In this document: positions 52,560 through 64,000 of the stretch, piece by piece
Layout: each line of letters begins with the position of its first letter
Position numbering within the stretch: the stretch's first letter is position 1
Assembly: GCA_014529385.2 (NCBI GenBank)
Contig: CM043952.1
Span: forward strand, 64,752,370 to 64,816,369
Source: Adiantum capillus-veneris
Lineage: Eukaryota; Streptophyta; Polypodiopsida; Polypodiales; Pteridaceae
Direction of reading: 5' to 3'
Length of the DNA stretch: 64,000 nucleotides
Made by a program: the position numbers and the translations under genes
The notes under the pieces: generated by a model
Seen by the model: the letters and a program-made list of their open reading frames with translations, nothing else
Database searches by the model: none
Told to the model about the DNA's origin: nothing

Positions 52560-53280
52560 GGTTTCTCTACAACCTAGTTATGTACCTTGGCGGCTTGAAA
52601 GCTTGCTGCAGCATTGAAGCCATGGAGAGAGGAAAACAGCTCCATGCCGATATTATCTATTATCAAGGGATGGCATTCCATGGACTTCGCTTCTCGTAGC
52701 ATCAGGACCTGAGCAAGCATCGAACTGTCTGAAGGTTTTACAACTGGATGGTGTACGTGCAGATGAATTCTCATGGAGCACCATCATTTTGAGCTATGTT
52801 GAGCATGGTGAGAGTAAGAAAACCTACATAATGTACACCCAAATACAGGAGCGGCGTATAACTTTGAGCACTGGTCCCTTTTTGAGTATGTTAAAAGCTC
52901 ATGGGAATGTGCGCACTCTAAAAATGGGCAGAAGACTACATGCTTCGGTGCACAAAAATCTTGAGCTCAAAAGTGATCAAGTAGTGATGCCACTACTCTA
53001 ATGAGCATGTATGGAAAATGTGGTAGCCTAGTGGATGCCCAACATGCCTTGGGTGAGATATCAAGAAGGGATGTCGAAGGATGGAATGCATGGGTTACTG
53101 AATATGCTCGCCAAGTTGATTGCAGTGTGTCTTAACAACATGCAGAAGGAAGACTACAACTGGACCATATCACATTCCTTGCTATCCTTATGGTGTGTAA
53201 TCATGGAGAGCTAGTGGGTGCAGGCCGTGTATACTTTAAGCTCATGAAAACTGTAATTCTAGTTGAAGAGAGGTCATCTA
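52560..53280 (+). pseudogene. PPR protein fragment on the plus strand
   Basis: This is a different and better-preserved PPR piece. Readable blocks: AMERGKQLHADI (about 52617-52655), FSWSTIILSYVEHGESKKTY (52768-52827), FLSMLKAHGNVRTLKMGRRL (52881-52940), then SMYGKCGSLVDAQHALGEIS (about 53007-53066), RDVEGWNAWVTEYARQ (53070-53117) and a final LDHITFLAILMVCNHGELVG trace. These are successive P2-L2-S2 repeats. Stops near 52980-53000 and frame changes at about 52770 and 53115 break it. No E or DYW domain follows; the sequence runs into a (GA)n tract. Confidence 0.78.
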
Positions 53281-53321
53281 AATAGACGCTTTACATATAT
53301 AAGTTCACGAAACAAAAAAAA

Positions 53322-53404
<83 letters not shown>
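53322..53404. repeat. (GA)n microsatellite
   Basis: About 40 uninterrupted AG units. Confidence 0.97.
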
Positions 53405-53406
<2 letters not shown>

Positions 53407-53916
53407 TGAGAACCTTGCTGCTGATTGTTGGATCAGATTGCACACGAGTTTGATGAGGCCCACTAGAGCAGATTGCACGCGAGTTTGATGAGGCTATTAT
53501 GATTATTGCTGCTGATTGTTGTTATGCAAAGCAAGACAGAGCTGATAGAGATTTGTTATGCAAAGCAGGCCATGCAGATTCGCTTTATAAAGCTGTTGTG
53601 TGCGTCTTTTTGCGCCCGATTCATAAAGAGAGAGATAGCCGTTTTAAAGCTCTAGGGTTACTGAGAGGCAAGGTATTTGAAATTGCCTCCTACGCTAACG
53701 AAGTAATGATTGTCTATCAATACAAGATGCTAATACTAGAATTTGAGTTGGTTGTGTAGCCTTTGGAGATGAACTGCTTCATTATTGTTAGACATAATTG
53801 CCTTTTTTTGCGAGGTAATTTGTGACAAATTACATGCTAAGCACTCAAAAACGGATCTCAACTGATAAAAAGGAATATAGATTAGAAAATCTTGAACAAT
53901 CCAACCAAAATAGATA
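53405..53916. other. No recognised gene
   Basis: A 33-bp near-duplication (CAGATTGCAC[AG]CGAGTTTGAT, 53434 and 53469) and a repeated TTATGCAAAGCA word are present. A frame open from about 53499 to 53759 has no recognised domain. Confidence 0.4.
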
Positions 53917-54002
53917 CAAGGGTATTTTGGGAATTTTTGAAGTTTGAGGGTATTTTGGGAATTTCCACAAATTAGAGGGGTATTTTGGTAATTTCTCAAA
54001 TT
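53917..54002. repeat. Reverse copy of the CCAAAATACCCCT repeat
   Basis: AGGGGTATTTTGGTAATTTC and three related units form the reverse complement of the arrays at 42259-42372 and 55720-55776. With 55720-55776 it forms inverted repeats 1.7 kb apart. Confidence 0.85.
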
Positions 54003-55719
54003 CACCCATATGCCAGTGACAGTGATGTCCCATTTGCCTTTAGCGCTCCTCCTGCTTACATGTCTTTTAGAGGTGACACTTCTTCTCATTGGTTGCTAGA
54101 TGAGGATGCATTTTTCCACGTCACACCATGACATGAGTGGTTTAGCACATTCTCTAGTGGAAGCTTTGGTTGTGTACACGTGGCCGATGGTTCGGCGTTT
54201 GACATTGCACGTGCATGAGATGTTTGCTTGCCATTGACCAGGGGTGCATCCTGTATAATAAAACATGTGCGTTGTGTTCCTCAGTTGAGACAGAGCTTGA
54301 TCTCAGTGAAACAGTTAGCAGATTGTGGATGTCAGACACTACTTAGAGAGCAGTCTTTCTAGATGCATTGCGGATAACTACTGATTGCCAAGGAAGCCCA
54401 CCATGGCTTGGCTCAACATGGGAATTTTCCCACTTAGTTGTCATGATGTTCTCGCAGTTTGTATCCCGCAGGACATCGAAGAGGTTGTCATACAGAATGG
54501 GGTTTCTAGGATTATCTGACGAGAGTTTTGTTAGTTATCCGACCTCCCTAGCCTAGAATTCGAAGCGCTTGCAGGAGATGTTGGAGACCTGCTGCCATCC
54601 TTCGTCCTTCTTCCTAAAGGAGGGAGAGAGCACAATCTTTTGAAGCACTGGAGTTGTTTTTTGCTAGGCAACATATGAAAACGATAGTGAGGGGTGGCCT
54701 TTGCACTGCTATGCTCTGCTTGTGAGGACTACGTTAAATTCTCTAGGGATTTCATGTGATCATTATGTTGCCCCATCCTTCCTTGATTGTCAATGTAGGT
54801 GAAAAGATATAGTTTACTTCTACCAATAGGTCACTCCTCACTCTACTCAATGAGACATCACTATGCTATGAAGCCCTGCAAGATGAAGGCTATATGAGAG
54901 AGCTAGCTGAAGGGAACTTTGAACACTTGGAAGAATGGACTAGAGAAATAGAAGACTGGGTTCAAAGTGTGATTGGCAGGATCTAAGAAGGATAAGTCTT
55001 CTTAGATAGTCTCTAAAGATTAATAGATTATCACCCTCGTGCATGATGGGCTCTTGGTTATGTTGTGACCTTCTGTCTCACCAATGTGGGTTTTTTGGTA
55101 ATTTTACCTAGAATCAGATATGATGGCATCTTGTAACTCAATCCTATCATATCTATCTCTATTTTTAAATCATTGTATAAAGAAAATCCTTGAGCCCCTT
55201 CCTTGGGCTCAATCGATGTATTATTTTATCTCTCTATTTAATTCAAGACATGCTAATGGTTTTAAAAAAAAGAATGTCTTTTACACCACACATCTATCCC
55301 ATGTATAGTTGTTTATCCTAAGAATAGACACAACCATAAAGACTCTCACACTAGGAGTGCGGTCATCACATTCAATGTGGTGTGGGAGGTTTATGAGAAT
55401 GCACTTTCCCTAAACACATTGTCACGTTGGGTGGGGCTCCTTTTTCCTAAATCAACGGGTTAGTGTTCACAATAAATCTGGTTTTAGTGTATCTTATACC
55501 TCACAAAATCCTGGCTAAATTTTATACATTGCAGTGTAAAAACCAGCAAATACTTGATATTTTAACACACAAATTGGGAGGATTTAAGATGTGTCCTCTT
55601 TTCCACTAGTTGGAAAAAAGTTTTTGGTGAGCACTGCAACGGATGTCCATCTCAGTGTCACACTGAGCAGAGGACGGGTTCATGAGAGGCTATTGGGAAC
55701 TATGTGATAAAGCAAAGGA
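54003..55719. other. No recognised gene between inverted repeats
   Basis: About 1.7 kb with short frames only. It might be the interior of a small transposon bounded by the CCAAAATACCCCT repeats, but no target duplication or transposase supports this. Confidence 0.35.
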
Positions 55720-55776
55720 AAAATTACCAAAATACCCCTCTAATTTGTGGAATTCCTTTTGGTATTTTTTCATAAA
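55720..55776. repeat. Forward copy of the CCAAAATACCCCT repeat
   Basis: AAAATTACCAAAATACCCCT followed by CTAATTTGTGGAATTCC, matching 42259-42290 and the reverse of 53945-54002. Confidence 0.85.
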
Positions 55777-56343
55777 GCGAAATCACAGGAGATCTTGTAG
55801 CCAATGGAACCATCCCAATGGTATCACGTCTAGCTAAGAATGTAGATGAGGGAGTTCAACCCTGCTTGCCCGCTTTTTGCAATGCAAAAATGCACCATAG
55901 TGCAACTCTTCCGGGGAGGCTCGCCCGAGATAACCATAGAGAAGACTTTTACACAAGTGGCCATAAAAGGAATATTAACAAAAAGAGAATCATCTACAGT
56001 ACGTCTACATGAACTTCAGAATATAGCAGATAATGCACATGTACACCAAGCATATTCCATGATGTACAGTTCTAACAGTATGTTCACACAATTACATAAC
56101 TCTTTATTAAGATGGCACATCAAACAGTCTGCATGCAAAGAGGAAAGATCCATAGAGGTCAAATTCAAAATCTTAGCGTATAGTTTTCCACTAACATATG
56201 AGCTTATAATACACATAACATATATTGGAGCTCTAGCTTCTACTTCTTCTTTTTTTTGCGGAAAGCACAACACCCTCAAAGAACAAATGTGGCTTCTACC
56301 TCTCTTTCTCAAGCTCCATCCCTCCCTCTCGTGTCTCAAACTC
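55777..56343. other. No recognised gene
   Basis: The longest frame here (55846 onward) owes its length to the CT tract that follows. No domain is seen. Confidence 0.45.
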
Positions 56344-57299
<956 letters not shown>

Positions 57300-57960
57300 C
57301 TTGATATTGTAGAAAGAGAACCTTCAGGGCTCTAAGTATTATAGGGGAAGGGTTACAAGATGTCTTTATACATCACATTGGTTCTTGCACTACTGCACGA
57401 GAAGCTTGGGTTTTACTTGAGAAAGTATTTGGTACTACTTCCAAGATATCTAAAATCATGCTCTTCATAGAGTTTTTCTCACTTACAAAAGCTGTCAACA
57501 CTACTATGTCAGCACACTTAAGAAAATTCAAGTGTTTACAGTCACAGTTAGCAGTAATCAACAAAGATGTGGAAGAAGATATCAAAATAGTTGTTCTTAG
57601 CAAAAGTATTTCAACTCTTGATGAGTATTCTAACCTTGTTACCACCCTAAAAAAATCTCCCTACACCCATCTTAGCTGAGGTGGAGGCATCTCTTTTAGA
57701 AGAAGAAAGAAGAATCAATAAGAAACATGAACATTTTGAAATACAAGGAGCATACCTTACTCAAAGTAAGGAGGGCAACAAAAGTCAACAACCATTCTAC
57801 AAAGGAAACAACTCAAAGGAAGGAAACATCATTCAAAGACTCCAAGAAAGGCACTGTATGCACATTTTGTGGCAAAGGCAATCACATGGAGGAATTGTGT
57901 TTAAACAACGGATAAAAAATCAATGTACATCAGAGAGTCAGACTCAAAAGATGCAGATGA
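57300..57960 (+). pseudogene. Copia gag remnant (UBN2 domain and zinc knuckle)
   Basis: A frame from about 57405 gives LEKVFGTTSKISKIMLFIEF and continues with AHLRKFKCLQSQLAVINKDV (57508-57567), LSKSISTLDEYSNLVTTLKK (57597-57656); this is the plant Copia gag fold. A stop at 57678-57680 is followed by an open basic stretch, and in another frame the knuckle CTFCGKGNHMEELC (about 57860-57901, CX2CX4HX4C). Protease and pol do not follow. Confidence 0.85.
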
Positions 57961-58149
57961 AGCAAAAACTACCTCACCTTGTGCATGCACAAGAAGAATG
58001 GGCCTTCTAAAGGTCTATACAAGCTAGGCAAAGTCTTTTTGTATCTCAAAACACCTTCGTTTAGTCTACCTAGTATCTCCCTAAGCTGGATGAACTCTCA
58101 TGTTGTATCCACCTAAGAGAACCACACAATTATAAGTGTGTTGTATCCT

Positions 58150-58330
58150 TAGAGTGAACCTTGAGTAGGTGTATCACAAGGCTTTTTTGTTGTGCTAGGT
58201 CATACAACTTGAAGGTGGGTTTGTTGGAGATCAAGCCTAATGACCTAGCCTAGGAGTACCTTAGTCCTAATTTAATCTTCATTTTTGTAAGCATTCAATA
58301 AGGCTAAATGGTTTTTTACTCTTTGGGGTA
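58150..58330 (+). mobile_element. Possible Copia 3' LTR start
   Basis: GAAGGTGGGTT then TGTTGGAGATCAAGCC at 58219 is the common plant Copia polypurine/LTR junction. The right end is not clear. It may be the 3' LTR of the gag remnant upstream, with pol deleted. Confidence 0.5.
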
Positions 58331-58639
58331 TTTTTACCTTTAGCACCCTCAATTCTCTCCCTAAATCACTCTAAGATTAGCCGTAGTTTTCCAGCCTCTC
58401 TCTTCCTTATTGGACCCTTTTTTATATCACTACAATCACTCCCTAGAAATAGGATTTAATCCTCCTTTGATCTCCCTATTTATAGGAACATCCCGTTTGT
58501 ATCTATGAGCGTTCTTTACCAATTTTAATATATTCATGTTTTAAATCAGTCTCTATCAATGCTATTAATCTAATCTTTGGGTAAGCCCATAAGCATTCCA
58601 TATTCTGTTGAGCTTTTATTTAGGGAGTTCTCCACTATC

Positions 58640-61450
58640 CCTTTGAATTTGAACTATGCGTAGATCTAATTAGCTATGAATGAGATCCTACTAGTGGCTT
58701 GCACTACTTTGGCTGGTATCCTTAGCTTTACCATACACTGCTTGGCTCTTTGAATATACCAATTGGCATTTGTAGGTGAAATTGAGAAGTCACTTTGAAA
58801 ATATTCACAAGTTTGGGGCTAACCATTCTTCACCACATCCTTCCATTGTTTGATTCCAGCCTTGTAACGTTTGTGAGCCTTCCTGTTGATTCCAACCCTG
58901 GCCTTACCTACAAAATATCCAAACCAAAAAGAGTCTAGTAGAAGGGTTAAGTGATTAGCTAGAAATTCTTTGGTAGGTGTCCAACTGGATTTAACACTGT
59001 TCTAGGCATTCCACATTCTGCATACCAACTTGGAACCATAAGGAATGCAAAGTTCAGGAGCCAGTAGAACATCTCTGAGCTGGAGATTAGTCTAAGCTTT
59101 GTACTTTTGTAACTTAAATTTCTGCACATCCCTTTTGAGGAGTAAACCAATAGTCTTTTGAGTCTGGTTGAAATATGGGAGAGATTGAGGATGCCAAGGC
59201 CTCCTTTCTCTTTGGGGAGACTAGCATATATCCCATGGTACCTTGGAAATGTTAGGATGATCCATGTCTCCTCCCCACAGAAAAGATCTTGCCAGTGTAA
59301 AGACCTGGTTCAACTGATATTTGGCTGGGCACCAGCAAGACAAGAAAAAAATTAGGGAGGAAGCAAGTAATGATTAAGAATGAAAGCCCTCAATGAGATA
59401 GAGGACTGATGAAACTACCATTTAATGAATTTTTGTTTGAACTTATCCATGACCCACTCCCATCTCTGAGCATATGTAATCTTGAATCCCATTGGAATTC
59501 CCAAGAGCGTGAAAACATGTCGCTCTCTGATTTTATGGCAACCAGCTTCAGTTATGACTTGAGTGATCTGATCCTTGGAGACCTTATATCCAGTCTTATT
59601 GTGATTAATGACAAAACCACTGGCCAAACAGAAGGTGTCCAAACATTTCCATAAGCATTCTACTGTGTCATTATCATTGAATATCAAGGAATTAGGGTCA
59701 TCAGCAAATTGTTGAAGCACCAGATCTTTGGTAGCTCCTAGAATTTTTATTCATTTCATCATGCCTTTTTCTAGAGCATCCTGCACCATCCAGCCCAGAG
59801 AATCAAAGCATATAGCATATAAAAGAGGTGCTATAGGGCATCCCTGTCTTATGGACCTCTTTAATGGGAAGATATCAAAAAGATCACCATTGATAGAAAC
59901 TCTTGCATAAGCATTGCCAAAAAGAATCTAGATGAATTTGATAAAAGTCTTGCCAAATCCAATATCGTGCAGAGATTGAAAAATAAAACCCCACTCCATC
60001 CTGGCATATGCCTTATCAAAATCGATTTTAAAGAATATGTAGTCTTACTCACTGTCCTGAATAAAATCTATAGCTTTCCACAAAATAATAATGGAATCCA
60101 AAATAAATCTTCCTTTTATGAATCCTTTTTGCTCTAGTAATAGTATTTGATGCATGAGAGGACTCAGTCTTCTAGCTAGAGACAAGGAGAAAACTTTATA
60201 AACAGAAGTCAAACAGGAGATTGGCCTCCAATTGCGTTGATCCTCCTTATTACCCCTTTTGGAATGAGCGTAATCACTCCAGTGTTCATAGAGGTGGACA
60301 TAGCTCCTACTCTAATAGCCTCAATCCATATGGACAAGAGATGAGGGACAAGAAAATATTTATAAAGTTTAAAAAACTCATTTGGCAGGCCATCAATACC
60401 AGGTGATTTCCCATCTTTTAGAGAGTCTATAGCATCCTTTAGCTCCCCCTCTGTAAGGGGCTGATCCATCCAATGAGCTACTTGCACATGTATTGTTTTT
60501 TTCCTTATCTTGGCAATAGTAGCTCTGGCTTTGGTATGGATAGCCCCTCTACTGGGAGGGGAAGAAAAAGTATCAGAGAAAAAAGATTCAGCAACCTTCA
60601 AATTCTATTCATGAGAACTCACAATGAGGCCTTCTTTATTTTTTAGAAAGGGGATAAAATCCTTGGCCTTTTTCTTTTTTAGGAGAGTGAACATTTGTTT
60701 ATCAGGTTTGTTTATCTTGCCAGCCCAAAAGTCTCTTGTCCATAGGATTGAGGCCTTATCTTAGCAGATAAAAACTCTTCATCTCTATGAATAGCTTTCA
60801 GCTCAATTAATTGGGGGCTAGGAGGACTCCCAAGAATTTGGCCTTTTTCTGTTGTGTCAATTTGGCTCCTTATCATCAATCTTCTGCTACTCCTAATTTC
60901 TCTAGCCTTAGCTTTATACTCAGTTAACAGCTTTTGAGATTTCTTGACAACACAATCCCAAGCTTTAAAAGTAGAGGTACTACCTGAGAAGGAGTCATCA
61001 AAGATGTCTTTTATTCTCTCTCTGACAATTGCTATGGAAAGAAGGGTTTGATCGAAGTGAGGCCATCCTGCTTTATAGCTACATTCATCCTTTTGCAAAT
61101 CAAAGATGCCAGGAGCATGATCAGACATCATAATAGAGCTTCCCTTAGTGCAACTTACCTACCAATAGTCATTAAGCAGATCATTGCACATGTATATTAT
61201 GTCCAGTCTAGCTGCCTTGAAACAGGAACCATTTTGCTTGTTGGTCAAGGTCATATTCCAGTTTTGTCTGAGATGTCCACCAATTTCAGCGTTGGGACTG
61301 CACTTTCCCACTAAATCTTTTCTCTGCCACCTAGAGCTTGTCCAAGTTGACCCCACCTATCTTGGATTGATTCTACCATATTAAAATCCCCTGCACAGAT
61401 GCATGGACTAGACATACTGGCCAATTCTTCCCATATAGCAGCTCTTTATC
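58640..61450 (-). pseudogene. L1-type LINE: endonuclease and reverse transcriptase, 5' truncated and decayed
   Basis: On the minus strand the order is: endonuclease CAGDFNMVES (about 61395-61365), SDHAPGIFDLQ (about 61127-61095); a linker; the reverse transcriptase start LKDAIDSLKDGKSPGIDGLP (about 60445-60388) with ITLIPKG (60270-60250); the catalytic block QFADDPN (59713-59693) and the following HNKTGYKVSKDQ and LLGIPMGF thumb blocks; then a C-terminal trace with WYIQRAKQC near 58740. The N-terminal part of the endonuclease and ORF1 are missing, as in 5'-truncated LINE copies. Many stops and frameshifts are present. The family makes a protein that nicks target DNA and copies its RNA in place. 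Confidence 0.88.
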
Positions 61451-62587
61451 CTGTTGAGTTAGATGCTATAGATGCCCCCTAGGGGGAGGGGAGAGGAGCT
61501 TGTGGACAGAGGTAGTGACAAGAAGGAAAGGGGGAAAGAGCTTCGAAGGGGGTGAGGTAACATGCAAACAGTACTGAACATTCACAGACGGCTGTGCACC
61601 CTAGTCCCCGGATTCTTCTACTTCGCTATCCAAGGAGAACATCCTTACATTTTGTTTTAAAAGCTCCACCTTGTTCTTCATTTTTTTTGGGCATTAACTA
61701 AGAATCGTCTTGCATATATGTAGTGGCATGTAGGCCATAGTTGGCCTTTGTTTTCCTACTTCTATTTCTGTAAAGAGGGGCCATTGAGTAGTGGGTCACG
61801 GATTTACACACTATTTCTCATCCTCTTATGTAGGTCATTGTGACTTTTCACCTTGGTTTTGTGTGTCCATATGCCCATTAATAAACTTTCAGTCCATTGT
61901 ACAAGGAAACTCAAAGTGCACACCACCTTTTTGAGACTTTGACCTCCTACAAGAGGTTTAAAAAGTGTCTCTCATGTAGGGCCTACAATTCTTGTGAGAC
62001 ATATTACAAGGCTTCCACACGGTAGGTTTGGAAACTTACAAACATTGTCGAAAAAGAATAGGTATTGCATTCTCACGCATCCTATTTTTAGATAGAGTGT
62101 TCTTCACTTTAGCAAACCCTGCTAAACACCCTAAACTTTTGCAAATATGCGAAAGTTTATGAAACACACAAGACCCCTCCCTACATTCTTGCCTTATTTC
62201 TTTTCTTCGGAACATGTGAGCTTCCAAACGCACTGTATGGATGCCCTCTTAGGGACCCTTCATTTTTGGCATGCTGAAACATGCCTAGAGGAGAAGGGAG
62301 ACACGAGTATAAAATTTTGTATGCAAACTGTTAAAGCGTACATAATTAAATAAAAAAAGAAAAGATTTTACAAGAAAAGGCTAAAATGCAGGCTGGTTTG
62401 GATGTCACATTGATGAAGTAGATCGCTATCCATGGTATTGACGTGTTCCACCAATGCAAGAGAAGGAGCTCCAGCCTCCTCCTCCTTCCATACTTCTTTC
62501 CTCTAATTCACAAGAAGATTAGAAATATTCTCATGTAGGAAAACGAGTGTTTTTCATACCATGCATAACATCATGAGCTTCTGCTAG
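61451..62587. other. No recognised gene
   Basis: Short frames only; no repeat border or RNA gene seen. Confidence 0.45.
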
Positions 62588-62756
62588 AGAGGCACCACAT
62601 ACCTAGCTAGGTACGATTGGGGGCAAGGGACCGCCGGCCCCCCCACCGAGCCGGCGGTCCACTGCCCCCAATCGTACCTAGCTAGGTATGGGGGGGCCGA
62701 CAGTCCCCTACCCCCAATCGTACCTAGCTAGGTATGCAGTGCCTCCCTCACAGAAA
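62588..62756. repeat. Foldback element with three copies of one arm
   Basis: A 41-bp arm (62598-62638) pairs with 62650-62690 with about two mismatches across an 11-bp C-rich loop. The arm contains TACCTAGCTAGGTACGATTG. A third copy (about 62697-62738), in the second orientation, lets the first arm pair instead over about 55 bp including GAGGCAC/GTGCCTC at the outside. The core CCTAGCTAGG is itself palindromic. Confidence 0.9.
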
Positions 62757-64000
62757 CTCATGATGTTGAGGTAAGTCACAATGTAGGAATTATTGTGAGA
62801 ATTTGTCTAAAACTTCTTGTGTATAAGGCTGATCTGCACGGGAGGGGGTGGAACCCCAATCCACTGTCGAAGCTTGGGAGTCTCAGCTCTGTCGAAATTG
62901 GTAGAGTTGGAAAACAAGCTGGCTACCCCCACCTCGTCTCAGCAAAGAGTTGCTTCACACTAGCAACAGGTACCATATGCGACAAAAAAGCTGATGAGTG
63001 GCAGGGTTCTACCCCCGCCCGTGCAAATCCGCCCTACAGAGACGGGGAGAGCAAGGTAATTAGACTTCTTTTTTCCTTTGTTAGAGAAAGCTGTTGTAGC
63101 ACAAGTCCGCCTCATAGGAGGACCTTGGTTTATCTTGGGAGCTTCAACATCGGAAAGAGCCTAGTGAGCTTGGGAGGACTCCTGTTTTGAGGGAGGCTGG
63201 GGAGTGGGAAGTCTCTTTAGCTCCATTCTTACTCGGATGATCTTTAGCTTGCTTAACTTCAGGAAGTACTCTTCAACAGCGAGGAGGGAAGGAGAAGAGC
63301 ATGGGGGCCAATAGCGAGAAGCATCAACAGGGCACGAAGAGTTCAGTCTTTGTTATGCAGGGTACTATGTTGTCCTTGATCTACAGTCTTTACAACTAAG
63401 ACTCTGGCTAGTATCTTCTTCCGTTGTGGACTAAAAGCTCAATGTCCATTGTTCTCGTCTTTAAGATGGACATCTCTGCATCAATGGTCCGGTTTACTTA
63501 AGATTGACCAATGTTTCATTCACAAATACATTTCCTTTCATTATTTTCACTACAGCCAAATCCTTTCAAGGTTCATCCTTACAATTTGCATGAAGATTCA
63601 TCAATCTTTTCTACCCTAGAACATTCCTACAGTTAGTATGAAGGCTCTGTGCCTACTAGAGGCAAATCATCTGACTCCTGAGTACATATTCTTGGAGGTA
63701 TGTATCCTTGCATCAGGTTTAAAGAAGAAAGATAATAATGCAAACTTGCAGACATGGTATAAATAGATGGGCCAAAATTCAATGGATATATCTAGTGATG
63801 GTGGGACAAAAACTAAAAATAGTTGTGGAACCTTACAACGCAGTGCCAAAATGATGGAATACCATTTCTACACTCACTAATAAAAAATTGCCGAAATGCA
63901 GAAAATGCAGAGCGTCTATGGCACGTGCCATGCATCCTAAAATCTGACCACTAAGATGCTAATAGTTGTCATCAGAGTTGTATAGAAGTTACAAATTCCA
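62757..64000. other. No recognised gene
   Basis: A frame open from about 62795 to 63190 has no domain. AAATGCAGAAAATGCAGAG at 63893-63912 recalls the GCAGAAA repeats in the leader at 7935-8230. Confidence 0.4.

Overview
This window is repeat-dense nuclear DNA from a land plant, most likely a fern or other seed-free vascular plant. The clues are nested Copia and Gypsy LTR retrotransposons with plant-type primer sites (initiator-Met and Asp tRNAs), a plant L1-type LINE, a CACTA transposon end, long GA/CT/GT/TA microsatellites, and a mosaic of decayed intronless PPR genes whose repeat wording (positions 43000-46700 and 52370-53280) resembles the large PPR families of ferns and lycophytes. The species cannot be fixed from sequence alone. 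I find no intact conventional host gene, tRNA, rRNA or CRISPR array.

Layout. 1-2567: the 3' part of a Copia element (RT, RNase H, 3' LTR), cut at position 370/371 by a short-LTR element that runs off the left edge. 2568-11960: a decayed Gypsy element (gag, protease, RT, RNase H, integrase), split by a very young 5.3 kb element (3601-8919) with two 577-bp LTRs, a 5-bp target duplication and one minus-strand ORF carrying only a retropepsin-like domain. 12013-15290: further LTRs and gag remnants of Gypsy and Copia type. 15500-15960: three imperfect repeats, each ending in a microsatellite. 17165-18115: a gag remnant.

18116-33300: a complex of one LTR family whose LTR begins with a perfect palindrome. 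A plus-strand copy (LTR at 19316-20434) has its gag broken at 20959 by an antiparallel, 5'-truncated copy that ends near 31577. That copy is itself interrupted by a second non-autonomous element (22811-30679) with about 2.0 kb LTRs and an acidic, broken gag-like ORF. A 1315-bp tandem duplication later spanned the left border of that insertion. The order of events can be read from target duplications and from the paralogous uninterrupted site at 32230.

33300-42400: Copia gag debris, a CACTA end, an unrecognised one-stop ORF with a good TATA box downstream of two tandem GC-rich repeats that each fold into a long hairpin (37160-37590), and a 5'-open reading frame (38624-39811) with features reminiscent of P-element/THAP9 transposases. 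42900-53300: PPR fragments on both strands, interrupted by a 5.7 kb Gypsy-type element (46701-52365). 53300-64000: microsatellites, a Copia gag remnant (57300-57960), a degenerate LINE on the minus strand (61450-58640), and a foldback structure (62588-62756).

The retroelement parts do not work together as one system. The window is a record of successive insertions, in which several elements carry gag-like or protease-only ORFs and presumably depended on enzymes supplied in trans.
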